The notes beneath the pieces are model-generated. The model searched no databases. It saw nothing but the letters and a program-made list of their open reading frames with translations, and was not told the DNA's origin. The position numbers and the translations under genes are program-made. Positions 1-8,021 of a DNA stretch of 43,110 nucleotides are shown here, one piece after another; the stretch's first letter is position 1, and each line of letters opens with the position of its first letter. Location: assembly GCA_024279675.1 (NCBI GenBank), contig JAJRRG010000159.1:1-43110 (forward strand). The letters run 5' to 3'. The DNA comes from Alphaproteobacteria bacterium (lineage in GTDB: Bacteria; Pseudomonadota; Alphaproteobacteria; Rhizobiales; Devosiaceae).

Positions 1-296
1 ATAGAGTATTTCCACTCTATTGGAACGCTTGTGAGTAAATCTCAACAGTTTTTTGCATCTTAGGGATGTTTTTTTACTGCTCAGCACACAAGATGGGCGC
101 GTTTAGCATAGTTTATTCGCTTTGGCTATATTCAGTTTTGCCCTAACTTATCTTATATTCAACAATGCATTCTGAGGCAAAGTATTGAATTTATTACGGT
201 TGACAAAGAGTCGCACGTGTTAACAGACTTGGGTCCTTGAATGTTCTCACTCGGGATTGGCCCGCAAAAACATGAAACTAGGCAAAGGGTATGGGA
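1..296. other. upstream region of the type III PKS operon
   Basis: No gene is visible here. The window opens with a perfect inverted repeat at 1-20 (ATAGAGT, six-base loop, ACTCTAT), which could be the terminator or tail of a gene lying outside the window. The rest is AT-rich. A TTGACA hexamer at 200-205 could be a -35 element for the downstream operon, but no well-spaced -10 box follows, so the promoter is not assigned. Confidence 0.4.
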
Positions 297-1421
297 ATGG
301 ACGCACCGACAACGCTCAATAATGAGAGCATTACTGGAGCTAATGATTCTTCAACCAGTGTAACCGTTACGCTCGAAGGCCTTAGCACTGCAGTGCCTCC
401 GCATAAAATGCCCCAGGACATGGTCAAAATCCTTGCCCGTCAAATGCTGGGCGCGAGCAGTGACAAATATTTGCGTCTTGCTTCAATCATGGGGAACGCC
501 GGTGTAGAAACGCGCTATCTGGCACGCCCACCCATCTGGTTTGCCGGCGACCATGATTTTCAGGCGCGCAATGATGCCTATCTTGAAGTGGCAACAGACC
601 TTTTCGCAAAAGTATCATTAAGCGCCCTAAAAAATGCCAACCTTAGCCCCGAGGACATTGACTGTATCGTCACCGTTTCTTCAACCGGCGTTGCCACCCC
701 AACCCTTGATGCGCGGGTCATGCAAAAGGTCGGGTTTCGTTCAGACGTCAACCGGGTTCCTGTGTTTGGGCTTGGTTGCGCGGCGGGTGTTACAGGCATG
801 GCAATCGCTGCCAAGCTGGCGCGGGGCAATCCGGGAAGCCGCGTGTTGATGGTTGCCATCGAACTGTGTTCACTCGCCTTTAATACCGACAACCCTTCCA
901 AGGCGGACATTGTTTCCGCTGCATTATTTGGCGATGGGGCGGCGGCGGTTTGCCTGCGTTCTGAGCGGGGCGAGGTTAGTGGCGGCATTACCGTGGGCCA
1001 AGGGGTTGAGCATCTGTGGCATGATACGCTGGACAATATGGGTTGGGACGTCAATGCGAACCGGCTCGGCATTATATTGGATAAATCCATACCAAGCTTT
1101 GTGCAGAATAATTATCGCACTGCGGCCAATCAGGCGCTGAAAACTGCGGGACTGCAACTGGATGACATTACCCGGTTTATTTGCCATCCGGGGAGTGTCA
1201 AAGTTGTCGACGCAATTGAAATCGCGCTGGATCTTGAAAGCGATATCCTTGACCATGAGCGTGGTGTGATGAAAGATTTTGGCAATATGTCCGCACCCAC
1301 CGTATTGTTCATATTAGAGCGCGTGTTGAAAGAAGCGGGCCCCGGCCAATATATGATGGCATCCCTCGGCCCAGGATTCACCGCATCATTTCTACCGCTA
1401 AAAATTTCTAAGAGCTCGTGA
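297..1421 (+). CDS. type III polyketide synthase (chalcone/stilbene synthase family, alkylpyrone-type)
   Basis: This is a homodimeric ketosynthase that extends an acyl-CoA starter with malonyl-CoA and cyclises the product, in bacteria often to alkylpyrones or alkylresorcinols. The family's catalytic triad is visible: Cys161 in GLGCAAG, His297 in ICHPGS and Asn330 in DFGNMSAPT. The C-terminal GPGF loop also fits. The length, about 374 residues, is normal. I chose the ATG at 297 because the AAAGGG at 284-289 is 7 nt upstream; the ATG at 291 is only 1 nt from it. The next gene overlaps the stop, which implies translational coupling. The starter and product cannot be read from the sequence. The pairing with an ICMT-like methyltransferase resembles Bacillus bpsA-bpsB. 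Confidence 0.93.
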   Translation: MDAPTTLNNESITGANDSSTSVTVTLEGLSTAVPPHKMPQDMVKILARQMLGASSDKYLRLASIMGNAGVETRYLARPPIWFAGDHDFQARNDAYLEVATDLFAKVSLSALKNANLSPEDIDCIVTVSSTGVATPTLDARVMQKVGFRSDVNRVPVFGLGCAAGVTGMAIAAKLARGNPGSRVLMVAIELCSLAFNTDNPSKADIVSAALFGDGAAAVCLRSERGEVSGGITVGQGVEHLWHDTLDNMGWDVNANRLGIILDKSIPSFVQNNYRTAANQALKTAGLQLDDITRFICHPGSVKVVDAIEIALDLESDILDHERGVMKDFGNMSAPTVLFILERVLKEAGPGQYMMASLGPGFTASFLPLKISKSS

Positions 1422-1915
1422 GCGCCGCATTTTGGTTGCTGGCCTTTTTAACAGCGCAACGGCTGGCAGAATTGCTGATTGCCAACAAAAACACAAAAAA
1501 TCTACTCGCAAATGGTGCCTTTGAGATTGGGGCGGGACACTATAAATTTATGGTTGTTCTCCATGGTAGCTGGCTCATATTGCTATGGGTATTGGGGGCG
1601 CAAAACGCGGTTTCATGGTTTTGGCTGGTGATCTTTATTGCCCTGCAACTGGGGCGGGTTTGGGTGCTTGGAACATTGAAATCTCGTTGGACAACCCGCA
1701 TTATTATTGTGCCAAACGCTCCTCTTGTCACTAAAGGGCCGTTTCGATTTTTCAAACATCCCAATTATATTGTGGTCGTTGGTGAGATTGCAGTCGTACC
1801 TCTTGCTCTCGGGCTTACCTGGGTCGCAATAGTGTTTTCCCTGTTAAACGCATGGATGCTTTGGGTGCGCATTGGCGTTGAGAACAAAGGATTGGGCGAG
1901 GCGCCAAACAGTTAA
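1418..1915 (+). CDS. isoprenylcysteine carboxyl methyltransferase-family membrane protein (BpsB-like)
   Basis: This is a small integral membrane methyltransferase of the ICMT/phospholipid methyltransferase fold. It has about 165 residues with four or five hydrophobic segments, and a C-terminal half containing the family signature around GPFRFFKHPNYIVV (about residues 107-120), which forms the SAM-binding region. It begins with a GTG whose TGA overlap with the polyketide synthase stop (GTGA) suggests coupled translation. In bacteria such genes beside type III PKS genes methylate the alkylpyrone product, so O-methylation of the PKS product is the likely role. That role is inferred from context; the family assignment is firm. 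Confidence 0.85.
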   Translation: MSAAFWLLAFLTAQRLAELLIANKNTKNLLANGAFEIGAGHYKFMVVLHGSWLILLWVLGAQNAVSWFWLVIFIALQLGRVWVLGTLKSRWTTRIIIVPNAPLVTKGPFRFFKHPNYIVVVGEIAVVPLALGLTWVAIVFSLLNAWMLWVRIGVENKGLGEAPNS

Positions 1916-1919
1916 CAAT

Positions 1920-2516
1920 ATGGACCAAGATACTCCATTAAGCTTGCCCGCCTTTGGGCTTCGTCTACGCCGCCAACGACGCGCTACGGGCGTAAAGCAA
2001 TTTGCACTTTCAGACGCATTGCAGGTTGACCAGTCTAGCGTGTCGCGCTGGGAGGCTGGCGTTCAGGTTCCCGATGCACAGATGCAAAAACGCGCGTTTG
2101 ATTTGCTTGTGGGTGAACAAAGAGACGATTTTGCCCTGCGTCGGCTTGTTGAAACTTCCTCATCAACGATCCACTTGATCGAAGATGCGACCCACAAATG
2201 CCTCGCATTTTCAAAGAAACGGGGCATGGAATGGGGGAATATTGACCATTCTTCCCTATATCAAAAATCCCTTTGGCGTTTCGCGACTAAAGAAATTCAG
2301 GCCGCCGAAGAAAACCTGGCCCATAGTGACTGGTGGAGCGCTCAACACCCAGCGCCCCATAGTTTCATCACATCGGCAAAAGTATACCATGAGATTATAA
2401 TCCGGCCCGGACAAATCCTTTGGGAGCGCATGTATCTGGCCGATGGCACCCCGGTTCGGCTGTGCACAAATTTGGACTGCGATCGCGCGCAATCCACATC
2501 GGCGCAGATGAACTGA
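1920..2516 (+). CDS. XRE-family HTH regulator with a PAS-like C-terminal domain
   Basis: The protein has 198 residues. The N-terminal 60 residues form a Cro/C1-type helix-turn-helix (GLRLRRQRRATG, then QSSVSRWEAG as the recognition region). The rest reads like a small PAS-type sensor domain (SLYQKSLWRF, then WERMYLADGTPVRL). I chose the ATG at 1920, 4 nt after the methyltransferase stop. A TTG at 1872 would add 16 residues overlapping the previous gene. Co-transcription with the PKS pair makes it a candidate regulator of that operon, though the ligand is unknown. The HTH call is firm; the PAS call is tentative. Confidence 0.8.
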   Translation: MDQDTPLSLPAFGLRLRRQRRATGVKQFALSDALQVDQSSVSRWEAGVQVPDAQMQKRAFDLLVGEQRDDFALRRLVETSSSTIHLIEDATHKCLAFSKKRGMEWGNIDHSSLYQKSLWRFATKEIQAAEENLAHSDWWSAQHPAPHSFITSAKVYHEIIIRPGQILWERMYLADGTPVRLCTNLDCDRAQSTSAQMN

Positions 2517-2549
2517 CATATGTAAGCTGACATCTGTTAACTGGCGCAT

Positions 2550-2586
2550 TTTTATGCGTGGCACACATATTTTATGCGTGGCACAT
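2550..2586. repeat. 20-bp tandem duplication at the start of the MFS gene
   Basis: The sequence TTTATGCGTGGCACA occurs at 2551 and again at 2571, a 20-bp period. It lies across the start region of the MFS gene and produces alternative in-frame and out-of-frame ATG and GTG codons, which makes the true start uncertain. Confidence 0.8.
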
Positions 2587-2614
2587 TTGGGCAATGTGCG
2601 TTAGCGCTTTATGC

Positions 2615-3835
2615 ATGCGCACATCTTCACCCAAAAAATCTTCTGCAAATGGATTGTCCTCATCTTCCATCACGCCTTCCTTGGGTCTGGTCTTACTGCT
2701 TTGGGTCGCCGGGCTGGGCGCGGCCATGCAATTCGCAAAAATCGCTGTTCCCTTCACGCAAGTGCAAGCACTCTATCCAAACACCGGCTCTGAACTGGGA
2801 TTACTGGTATCGATCATCGGGTTTTTAGGTATCGGGTTGGGCCTGTTCGCGGGTATGATCGTTGCGCACCATGGCTTTCGGCGATTGCTGATTTTTGCAA
2901 TGGTGCTTGGGGCGATGATGTCACTCTATCAGGCCACCCTCCCCTCATTTGAGCTGATGCTGGTTTCGCGGTTGATTGAGGGGGCATCGCATCTGATCAT
3001 CGTTGTCGCCGCGCCCACATTGTTGGCGCAGGCCAGTTCTGATCGTTATCGCGGGCTGGCCATGACGCTGTGGAGCACATTCTTTGGGGTTGCGTTTGCC
3101 CTTATTGCCTGGTTCGGCCTGCCTTTTATAAATAGCTATGGGCTGGCGGGCCTATTCCTCGCCCACGGAATATTTATGTCCTTGGTCGCCATTATGCTGG
3201 CGATTTGGATACCGGTACAAATGCTTAACAGGCATGACAAATTGCACCTGAATTTTAACACCATTCTTGGCGAGAACCTACGCGCCTATGGCTCCCCCAA
3301 CATCGCAGCCCCTGCCCTTGGTTGGGTATTTTATACCCTAACATTTGTTTCGATGCTGACTTTGTTGCCCGGACTTGTGCCTGAACAAGACCGGATATTT
3401 GTCGCCGGTGCCATGCCCTTGGCCAGCATCGGGGTCTCGCTGACTTTCGGCGCGTTAATCCTGCCGCGCATGTCCGCCGTTAGCGCAATTATTTTTGGCT
3501 TCGCCCTCTCACTGGTCGTCTTATGTATCCTATGGCTATCCCCGGACAAAACATGGCCAGCAATCGCCCTTCTTGGTGCATTAGGCATCGTGCAAGCCGC
3601 CAGCTTTGCAGCAATCCCTGAACTTAACAGCGATAGTCACGCACAATCTCGCGCCAATGGTGCCATGGCGCAAATGGGCAATCTGGGCAATACATTGGGC
3701 ACACCAGTGTTGCTAGTGACCCTTGGAACCTTTGGCTTAAGCGGAGCTATCGGGGGCATCATGTTTTGTTTTATCGCCGCAATCGGGGTGCATGTGATGC
3801 TTAGGCGCAGGCGACTGGCCAATGGGCAAAATTAG
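2615..3835 (+). CDS. MFS transporter
   Basis: This is a polytopic inner-membrane transporter of the major facilitator superfamily with about 12 hydrophobic helices. The loop after TM2 carries the family-like pattern GMIVAHHGFRRLL. The reading frame is open from a GTG at 2558, but that region is a tandem repeat, so I place the start at the ATG at 2615, just before the first helix. It lies 98 nt after the XRE regulator and may export the PKS product, as inferred from its position. The substrate is unknown. It converges with fabG, and no clear terminator is visible in the 72-bp gap. Confidence 0.85.
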   Translation: MRTSSPKKSSANGLSSSSITPSLGLVLLLWVAGLGAAMQFAKIAVPFTQVQALYPNTGSELGLLVSIIGFLGIGLGLFAGMIVAHHGFRRLLIFAMVLGAMMSLYQATLPSFELMLVSRLIEGASHLIIVVAAPTLLAQASSDRYRGLAMTLWSTFFGVAFALIAWFGLPFINSYGLAGLFLAHGIFMSLVAIMLAIWIPVQMLNRHDKLHLNFNTILGENLRAYGSPNIAAPALGWVFYTLTFVSMLTLLPGLVPEQDRIFVAGAMPLASIGVSLTFGALILPRMSAVSAIIFGFALSLVVLCILWLSPDKTWPAIALLGALGIVQAASFAAIPELNSDSHAQSRANGAMAQMGNLGNTLGTPVLLVTLGTFGLSGAIGGIMFCFIAAIGVHVMLRRRRLANGQN

Positions 3836-3907
3836 CATCAAAATTCATTCGATATTCAGCACCTACCCTGAGTTAAATACGTGCGTGTTTATCGAGGGTA
3901 TAGTCCC

Positions 3908-4645
3908 CTACAGCATCAACATACCGCCATTGATATCCAGTGTGTGGCCGGTGATATAGCCGGATTCTTTAGCGGCCAAGAACAGCGTTGCATCCGCAAC
4001 TTCTTTTGCTGTGCCCATGCGCCCGGCGGGGATTTGTGCGTTGATGGCCGCGTGTTGTTTTTCATTTAACGCATCGGTCATGGCGGAGGCAATGAAGCCC
4101 GGCGCAATGGAGTTAACCGTGATGTTGCGCGAGGCAACTTCCTGAGCCAATGATTTTGACATGCCAATCATTGCCGCTTTGGAGGCTGCATAATTGGCTT
4201 GGCCTGCATTTCCCACAACGCCGACAATCGATGAAATCCCGATAATTCGACCATATTTTTGTTTCATCATCGGGCGCACAACGGAGCGGGTCAGATGAAA
4301 CGCAGCGGTGAGATTGACCGCCAAAACCTTGTCCCATTCCTCGTCTTTCATGCGCATGAACAGATTGTCGCGGGTTAGCCCGGCATTGTTGACCAAAATA
4401 TCCACACCGCCCATGGCCTCAATGGCACGCGGCACCAATTGGTCAACCTCATCCAAATCCGATAGATTACACGGCAAAACATGGGTTGATCCGTCAATTT
4501 CAGCGGCCAGAGCCTCAAGTTTTTCAACCCGTGTGCCACTGAGTGCGACTGTCGCACCAGCTCCAGAAAGCGCCTTGGCAATTTCCCAGCCAATGCCGCC
4601 TGATGCGCCCGTTACCAACGCCCGTTTTCCACTCAAATCAAACAT
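3908..4645 (-). CDS. fabG: 3-oxoacyl-[acyl-carrier-protein] reductase FabG
   Basis: This enzyme reduces 3-ketoacyl-ACP with NADPH in the first reductive step of type II fatty acid elongation. It has 245 residues. The Rossmann glycine motif is TGASGGIG (12-19), NNAG is at 86-89, and the catalytic set is Asn111, Ser139, Tyr152 and Lys156 (YAASK). The C-terminus GHTLDINGG is typical. It lies downstream of fabD on the same strand. The usual partners acpP and fabF do not follow, because a convergent MFS gene does. Its ribosome-binding site and first codons are duplicated upstream at 4746-4800. Confidence 0.96.
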   Translation of the reverse strand: MFDLSGKRALVTGASGGIGWEIAKALSGAGATVALSGTRVEKLEALAAEIDGSTHVLPCNLSDLDEVDQLVPRAIEAMGGVDILVNNAGLTRDNLFMRMKDEEWDKVLAVNLTAAFHLTRSVVRPMMKQKYGRIIGISSIVGVVGNAGQANYAASKAAMIGMSKSLAQEVASRNITVNSIAPGFIASAMTDALNEKQHAAINAQIPAGRMGTAKEVADATLFLAAKESGYITGHTLDINGGMLML

Positions 4646-4650
4646 ACTTA

Positions 4651-4788
4651 CTATACTCCAACTGTAATTTGCATCAGGTTCTTTTTTGATCCTCGTATTG
4701 CCGAAACCAAAAACCGCTTTGCACTTTTTGTGGCAATACTCGTGGGTGCGCCAGTGGCTAAGGCCCGTTTTACACTCAAATCAAACAT
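4651..4788 (-). other. 45-codon mini-ORF made from a duplicated fabG start plus a palindromic element
   Basis: Between fabD and fabG, the GGAG ribosome-binding site, ATG and roughly the first 15 codons of fabG occur a second time in slightly diverged form (MFDLSVKRALATGAP against MFDLSGKRALVTGAS). This copy then runs into a palindromic element and stops at a TAG 5 nt before the real fabG ATG. The mini-ORF starts 16 nt after the fabD stop, so ribosomes could pass from fabD through it to fabG. I do not claim a functional peptide, because the reading frame through the palindrome differs from the one used at the der locus. Confidence 0.7.
4695..4739 (-). repeat. 45-bp palindromic element, fabG-type copy
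   Basis: On the minus strand the outer arms are GTATTGCC and GGCAATAC, and the inner arms are CAAAAA and TTTTTG. The loop is GTGCAAAGCGG, with a one-sided GTTTC bulge before the right outer arm. The same architecture with different arm bases occurs three times before der. It resembles small intergenic palindromes that I recall as widespread in rhizobial genomes (RIME-like elements). Confidence 0.85.
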
Positions 4789-4804
4789 ACTTTTTATACT
4801 CCAA

Positions 4805-5770
4805 CTATTCGCCGTTTAACGCGGCAACAAAATTATCAATATCAGTGGGGCCCCCAAGAGCAATCCCTTTTGCATCTCGATTGATGCGGCGCGCAAGGCC
4901 CGTCAACACTTTTCCCGATCCGATTTCTAGCAATTCAGTGACTCCGCCCTGCCCGTCGTCTGAGCCAGTGAGCCAGCTAATACTTTCGCTCCAGCGTACA
5001 ACACCGGTCACCTGCGCAATCAGATTTTTACGAATTTCAGCCGGATCAGAAATCGGAGCGGCCAGCACATTCGCAACTAAAGGCACAACAGGGGTATGCA
5101 TTTCAACCAATGCCAATGCTTGCTCCATGGCTTCGGCGGCGGGGGTCATCATGGCGCAATGGAAGGGGGCACTTACGGGCAATTGAATAGCCCGTTTTGC
5201 GCCAGCGGCTTTTGCCAATTCTAGAGCCCGTTCAATTGCTGAACTCGCGCCCGAAATCACCACCTGACCGGGGGCGTTGTCGTTAGCTACGTCACACACT
5301 TCGCCATGGGCTGCGTCCGCCGCCACCTGTTTCACTGCGTCCAAATCAAGCCCGATGATGGCGGCCATGCCCCCCTCGCCAACCGGCACAGCGGCCTGCA
5401 TCGCATCACCCCTTGTGCGCAATAGCCGGGCCGTATCCGCCAATGAAAACGTACCCGCCGCGCACAGGGCTGAATATTCACCAAGGGAGTGGCCGGCAAC
5501 AAAGCTTGAGTCTTTTTCGAGGGTTACGCCCTTTGCTTCCAGCACTCTGATAACGTCCATCGATACGGCCATCAGTGCTGGTTGGGCATTGCGGGTCAGA
5601 CGCAACTGCTCCTCCGAGCCTTCAAATACCAACGTGGACAGACTTTCACCCAGCGCCTCATCAATTTCGTCAAATACTGCCCGAGCCTCAGGATAGGCTT
5701 GAGTGAGATCATACCCCATGCCGATGGCTTGGCTCCCCTGTCCGGGGAATGTGAATGCGCGTGTTGTCAT
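4805..5770 (-). CDS. fabD: malonyl CoA-acyl carrier protein transacylase FabD
   Basis: FabD transfers malonyl from CoA to ACP and so supplies the extender unit for fatty acid synthesis. It has 321 residues, slightly above the typical 310. Visible motifs are FPGQGSQ at the N-terminus, the nucleophile Ser95 in GHSLGEYS, Arg120, and the catalytic His204 in APFHCAMM. It is the first gene of the fabD-fabG unit. Its promoter should lie in 5771-5889, shared with the 3' end of the EamA gene, but I could not assign hexamers with confidence. Confidence 0.96.
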   Translation of the reverse strand: MTTRAFTFPGQGSQAIGMGYDLTQAYPEARAVFDEIDEALGESLSTLVFEGSEEQLRLTRNAQPALMAVSMDVIRVLEAKGVTLEKDSSFVAGHSLGEYSALCAAGTFSLADTARLLRTRGDAMQAAVPVGEGGMAAIIGLDLDAVKQVAADAAHGEVCDVANDNAPGQVVISGASSAIERALELAKAAGAKRAIQLPVSAPFHCAMMTPAAEAMEQALALVEMHTPVVPLVANVLAAPISDPAEIRKNLIAQVTGVVRWSESISWLTGSDDGQGGVTELLEIGSGKVLTGLARRINRDAKGIALGGPTDIDNFVAALNGE

Positions 5771-5889
5771 GGATTAACCTAACCGATATTGTGTCGTGTA
5801 ATTTTGTTTAAGGTAATTAGCGAGCGGTCAAGTTGCAAGGACGAAAGACAATTGCATAAAATTGTTTCGGGCGATTGTTCCACGCAAAT

Positions 5890-6855
5890 TTATTGCCTTG
5901 ATTTCAGGGTGCTTTTATTCGTTTGATTTCGATGCAAGTTTTCTCGCCAGATCATAAACATGCCACCCCCGACAATCAAAATTATTCCTATCCACGCCCA
6001 GAAATCAGGCCATTCGCCAAAAATTACAAACCCCCAAACAATAGCCAATATCAGCGCAACATATTCAAACGGGGCAACCAAGGCTGCCTCACAAAGGCTA
6101 TAGGCCTTGGAAATCAAAAATCCCGCCATGGCAATGACAAATCCCAATAGGGCGAACAACCCATAATCATCGGGATTGGGCCACACCCAGGGTCGGGTTA
6201 AAAATTCAAGGGAGGGATGGCTCGTTATGGCGAACTGTCCCTCGCCAGTGAACAATCCAACCAGAATACCCACACCAATAAATACAATCTGGATATAAAA
6301 AGCCATGGTTCCAGCTTTTTCTGTGTCACGCAGTTTTCGGGTGAGCATATGTAGGGAAGCATAGGCCGTCGCAGAGATCAGGGGCAAAAGCGCACCAAGT
6401 TGAAAGCTGTCGCTCCCCGGACGCATAATAAAGCCAACACCGATAAAACCAACGACCACAGCCATCCACCGGTGAACGCCAACACTCTCCCCCAAGAACA
6501 CAACGGAAAACACGGTAATTATGAGTGGCGTTACAAAAAATATAGCAACAGTTTCAGCCAGTGGCATGGCCGCAAGGGCCATGAAAAACGTCATATTTGC
6601 CACAACCACACACAATCCACGAAACAAATGCAAAGCCAATCGCTTGGTCTTCAATGACGCGTACTTTCCCTCAAAGGGAATAACGATGGCCAACAAGACA
6701 AACAGACCGATTATGGATCGGATAGTGACGATTTGATAAAGCGCGTAGTCTCCACTAAGGAACTTGATCGCCATGTCATTCACTGAGAAGAACACGGATG
6801 CGCCAATTGCCGCGGCAATTCCAATAAAATATGCGCTATATGTACGTTTGAACAT
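5890..6855 (-). CDS. EamA/DMT-family transporter
   Basis: This is a ten-helix inner-membrane transporter of the drug/metabolite transporter superfamily, with two EamA repeats (about residues 10-140 and 160-300). The pattern FVTPLIITVFSVVFLGE at the end of the first repeat is typical. I chose the ATG at 6855 because GGGAT lies 6 nt upstream. An extended frame up to 6909 would only add two copies of LLGIGVG encoded by a tandem repeat. The basic tail is short. The substrate is unknown; relatives export amino acids or metabolites. It is transcribed towards fabD and away from the ribosomal operon. Confidence 0.88.
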   Translation of the reverse strand: MFKRTYSAYFIGIAAAIGASVFFSVNDMAIKFLSGDYALYQIVTIRSIIGLFVLLAIVIPFEGKYASLKTKRLALHLFRGLCVVVANMTFFMALAAMPLAETVAIFFVTPLIITVFSVVFLGESVGVHRWMAVVVGFIGVGFIMRPGSDSFQLGALLPLISATAYASLHMLTRKLRDTEKAGTMAFYIQIVFIGVGILVGLFTGEGQFAITSHPSLEFLTRPWVWPNPDDYGLFALLGFVIAMAGFLISKAYSLCEAALVAPFEYVALILAIVWGFVIFGEWPDFWAWIGIILIVGGGMFMIWRENLHRNQTNKSTLKSRQ

Positions 6856-6861
6856 GGCCGA

Positions 6862-6904
6862 TCCCACACCTATCCCAAGTAATCCCACGCCTATCCCAAG
6901 CAAA
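6862..6904. repeat. tandem repeat at the 5' end of the EamA gene
   Basis: Two copies of CCTATCCCAAG (21-bp period) lie just upstream of the preferred EamA start. On the minus strand they would encode LLGIGVG twice if the longer reading frame were used. Confidence 0.7.
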
Positions 6905-6973
6905 TGCATGATCTAAATTTTATGAAAAATCGAAATTCCCGAAATTTCTCTGTGCACGCAAATCTTATGGATG

Positions 6974-7019
6974 TCCAGCAAGCATTCCACACCCTGTTTG
7001 TGAGGTGTCTTTTGCTGGA
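6974..7019. repeat. nested inverted repeat between divergent genes
   Basis: The outer arms TCCAGCAA and TTGCTGGA match perfectly, and an inner ACACC/GGTGT pair lies between them. It sits between the EamA gene and the rpsF promoter with no T-tract. It could be a small palindromic element or a binding site. Confidence 0.6.
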
Positions 7020-7059
7020 TAATTTTCGGATGTAAATTACGCGTTTCGCCACAAAACAC

Positions 7060-7088
7060 TTGCCTTTTCCCCTACTAACTCATATATC
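7060..7088 (+). promoter_or_regulatory. probable sigma-70 promoter of the rpsF operon
   Basis: TTGCCT at 7060-7065 and TATATC at 7083-7088 are separated by 17 bp, giving a predicted transcription start near 7095. That leaves a leader of about 180 nt before rpsF. Confidence 0.55.
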
Positions 7089-7099
7089 GCGCGCAGTAT

Positions 7100-7276
7100 T
7101 TGTTCGGCCGGGGGCTGAACGGAGGGTCAAAGAAATTTGATTGGACGCTGAATATTTGTGTCTGCCTCCCGTGTTCCCGCTCTTTTGAAGAATTCTTTGA
7201 ACGCCTTTCGAACGGTTCAAAGTGGCTTTGCGCTGGCAAAATACTTGGAATGAAACTTAAAAAGGAAAAGGCGTTT
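7100..7276 (+). promoter_or_regulatory. structured leader of rpsF-rpsR-rplI
   Basis: The leader holds a GTTCGGCC/GGCTGAAC hairpin (8 pairs including one G-T) with a GGG loop near 7102-7120, soon after the predicted start site. S6-S18 complexes autoregulate their operons through leader RNA in several bacterial groups, so a similar role is possible. I did not match a known S6:S18 motif base by base. The open frame through this region is not a convincing N-terminal extension of S6. Confidence 0.35.
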
Positions 7277-7636
7277 ATGGCTTTTTATGAACATATCTAT
7301 CTTGCCCGGCAGGACGTGTCGGCGCAGCAGGTCGAGGAATTGACCGCAAACCTAACTGAAATCCTTGAAGCCAATGGCGGCAAAATTGTCTCTAAGGAAT
7401 ATTGGGGTCTCAAAAATCTTGCCTATCGGATTCGCAAGAATCGCAAGGCCCACTTCTCATTGCTTAACATCGACGCCCCCCATGCAGCGATTGCTGAAAT
7501 GGAACGTCAAATGCGCATCAATGAAGACATTTTGCGTGTGATGACCTTACGTGTTGATGTCCTTAATGATGGCCCATCCGTAATGATGCAAAAACGTGAC
7601 CGGGATGATCGTTCTGATCGTCGCCCACGGCACTAG
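7277..7636 (+). CDS. rpsF: 30S ribosomal protein S6
   Basis: S6 is a ribosomal protein of the 30S platform that binds S18 and 16S rRNA. It has 119 residues and starts [13 protein letters not shown], with conserved [13 protein letters not shown] near residue 50 and a charged tail ending [12 protein letters not shown] chose the ATG at 7277 because AAAAAGGAAAAGG lies just upstream and the alignment to the family starts there. The frame is open upstream to 7100, but that part has no S6 similarity. It is the first gene of the rpsF-rpsR-rplI operon. Confidence 0.95.
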   Translation: MAFYEHIYLARQDVSAQQVEELTANLTEILEANGGKIVSKEYWGLKNLAYRIRKNRKAHFSLLNIDAPHAAIAEMERQMRINEDILRVMTLRVDVLNDGPSVMMQKRDRDDRSDRRPRH

Positions 7637-7654
7637 AGAAAAGGACCCCAGATA

Positions 7655-7909
7655 ATGGCTATTAAAAATCTTACGTCAGTTCAGGCACGTCGTCCTTTTC
7701 AGCGTCGTCGTAAAACCTGCCCCTTCACCGGCTCGAACGCGCCAAAAATCAACTATTTAGATGTGCGCCTTTTGTCTCGCTATGTTTCTGAACGTGGCAA
7801 AATCGTTCCATCTCGTATTACGGCTGTATCTGCCAAGAAACAGCGTGAACTGGCAAAAGCCATCAAGCGCGCACGTTTCCTTGGTCTTTTGGCCTTCGCT
7901 GAGAAATAG
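7655..7909 (+). CDS. rpsR: 30S ribosomal protein S18
   Basis: S18 is the partner of S6 on the 30S platform. It has 84 residues. The conserved core is [11 protein letters not shown] near the N-terminus, then a [20 protein letters not shown] segment, and [20 protein letters not shown] near the end. It lies 18 nt after rpsF with a good AAAAGGA site, so it is in the same transcript. The gap to rplI is 112 bp and contains no DUF2232-type membrane protein gene. Confidence 0.97.
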   Translation: MAIKNLTSVQARRPFQRRRKTCPFTGSNAPKINYLDVRLLSRYVSERGKIVPSRITAVSAKKQRELAKAIKRARFLGLLAFAEK

Positions 7910-8021
7910 AGCCGTCTTACTAAAACAATCGTTGGGGCTGACAGAAATGGTTCTGTCGCCTCTAACCGCCGCTGGCCAAAATTGCCAGTTCATGCGGGAC
8001 AGCATTTAGGAGTTATATAAA

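Noticed and set aside
4651-4788. A functional conserved peptide in the mini-ORFs
   Set aside because: The reading frame through the 45-bp element differs between the fabG and der loci, so the peptide is not conserved even though the hairpin is.
7100-7276. N-terminal extension of S6
   Set aside because: The extra 59 residues have no S6 similarity; the ATG at 7277 has the ribosome-binding site and the conserved start.
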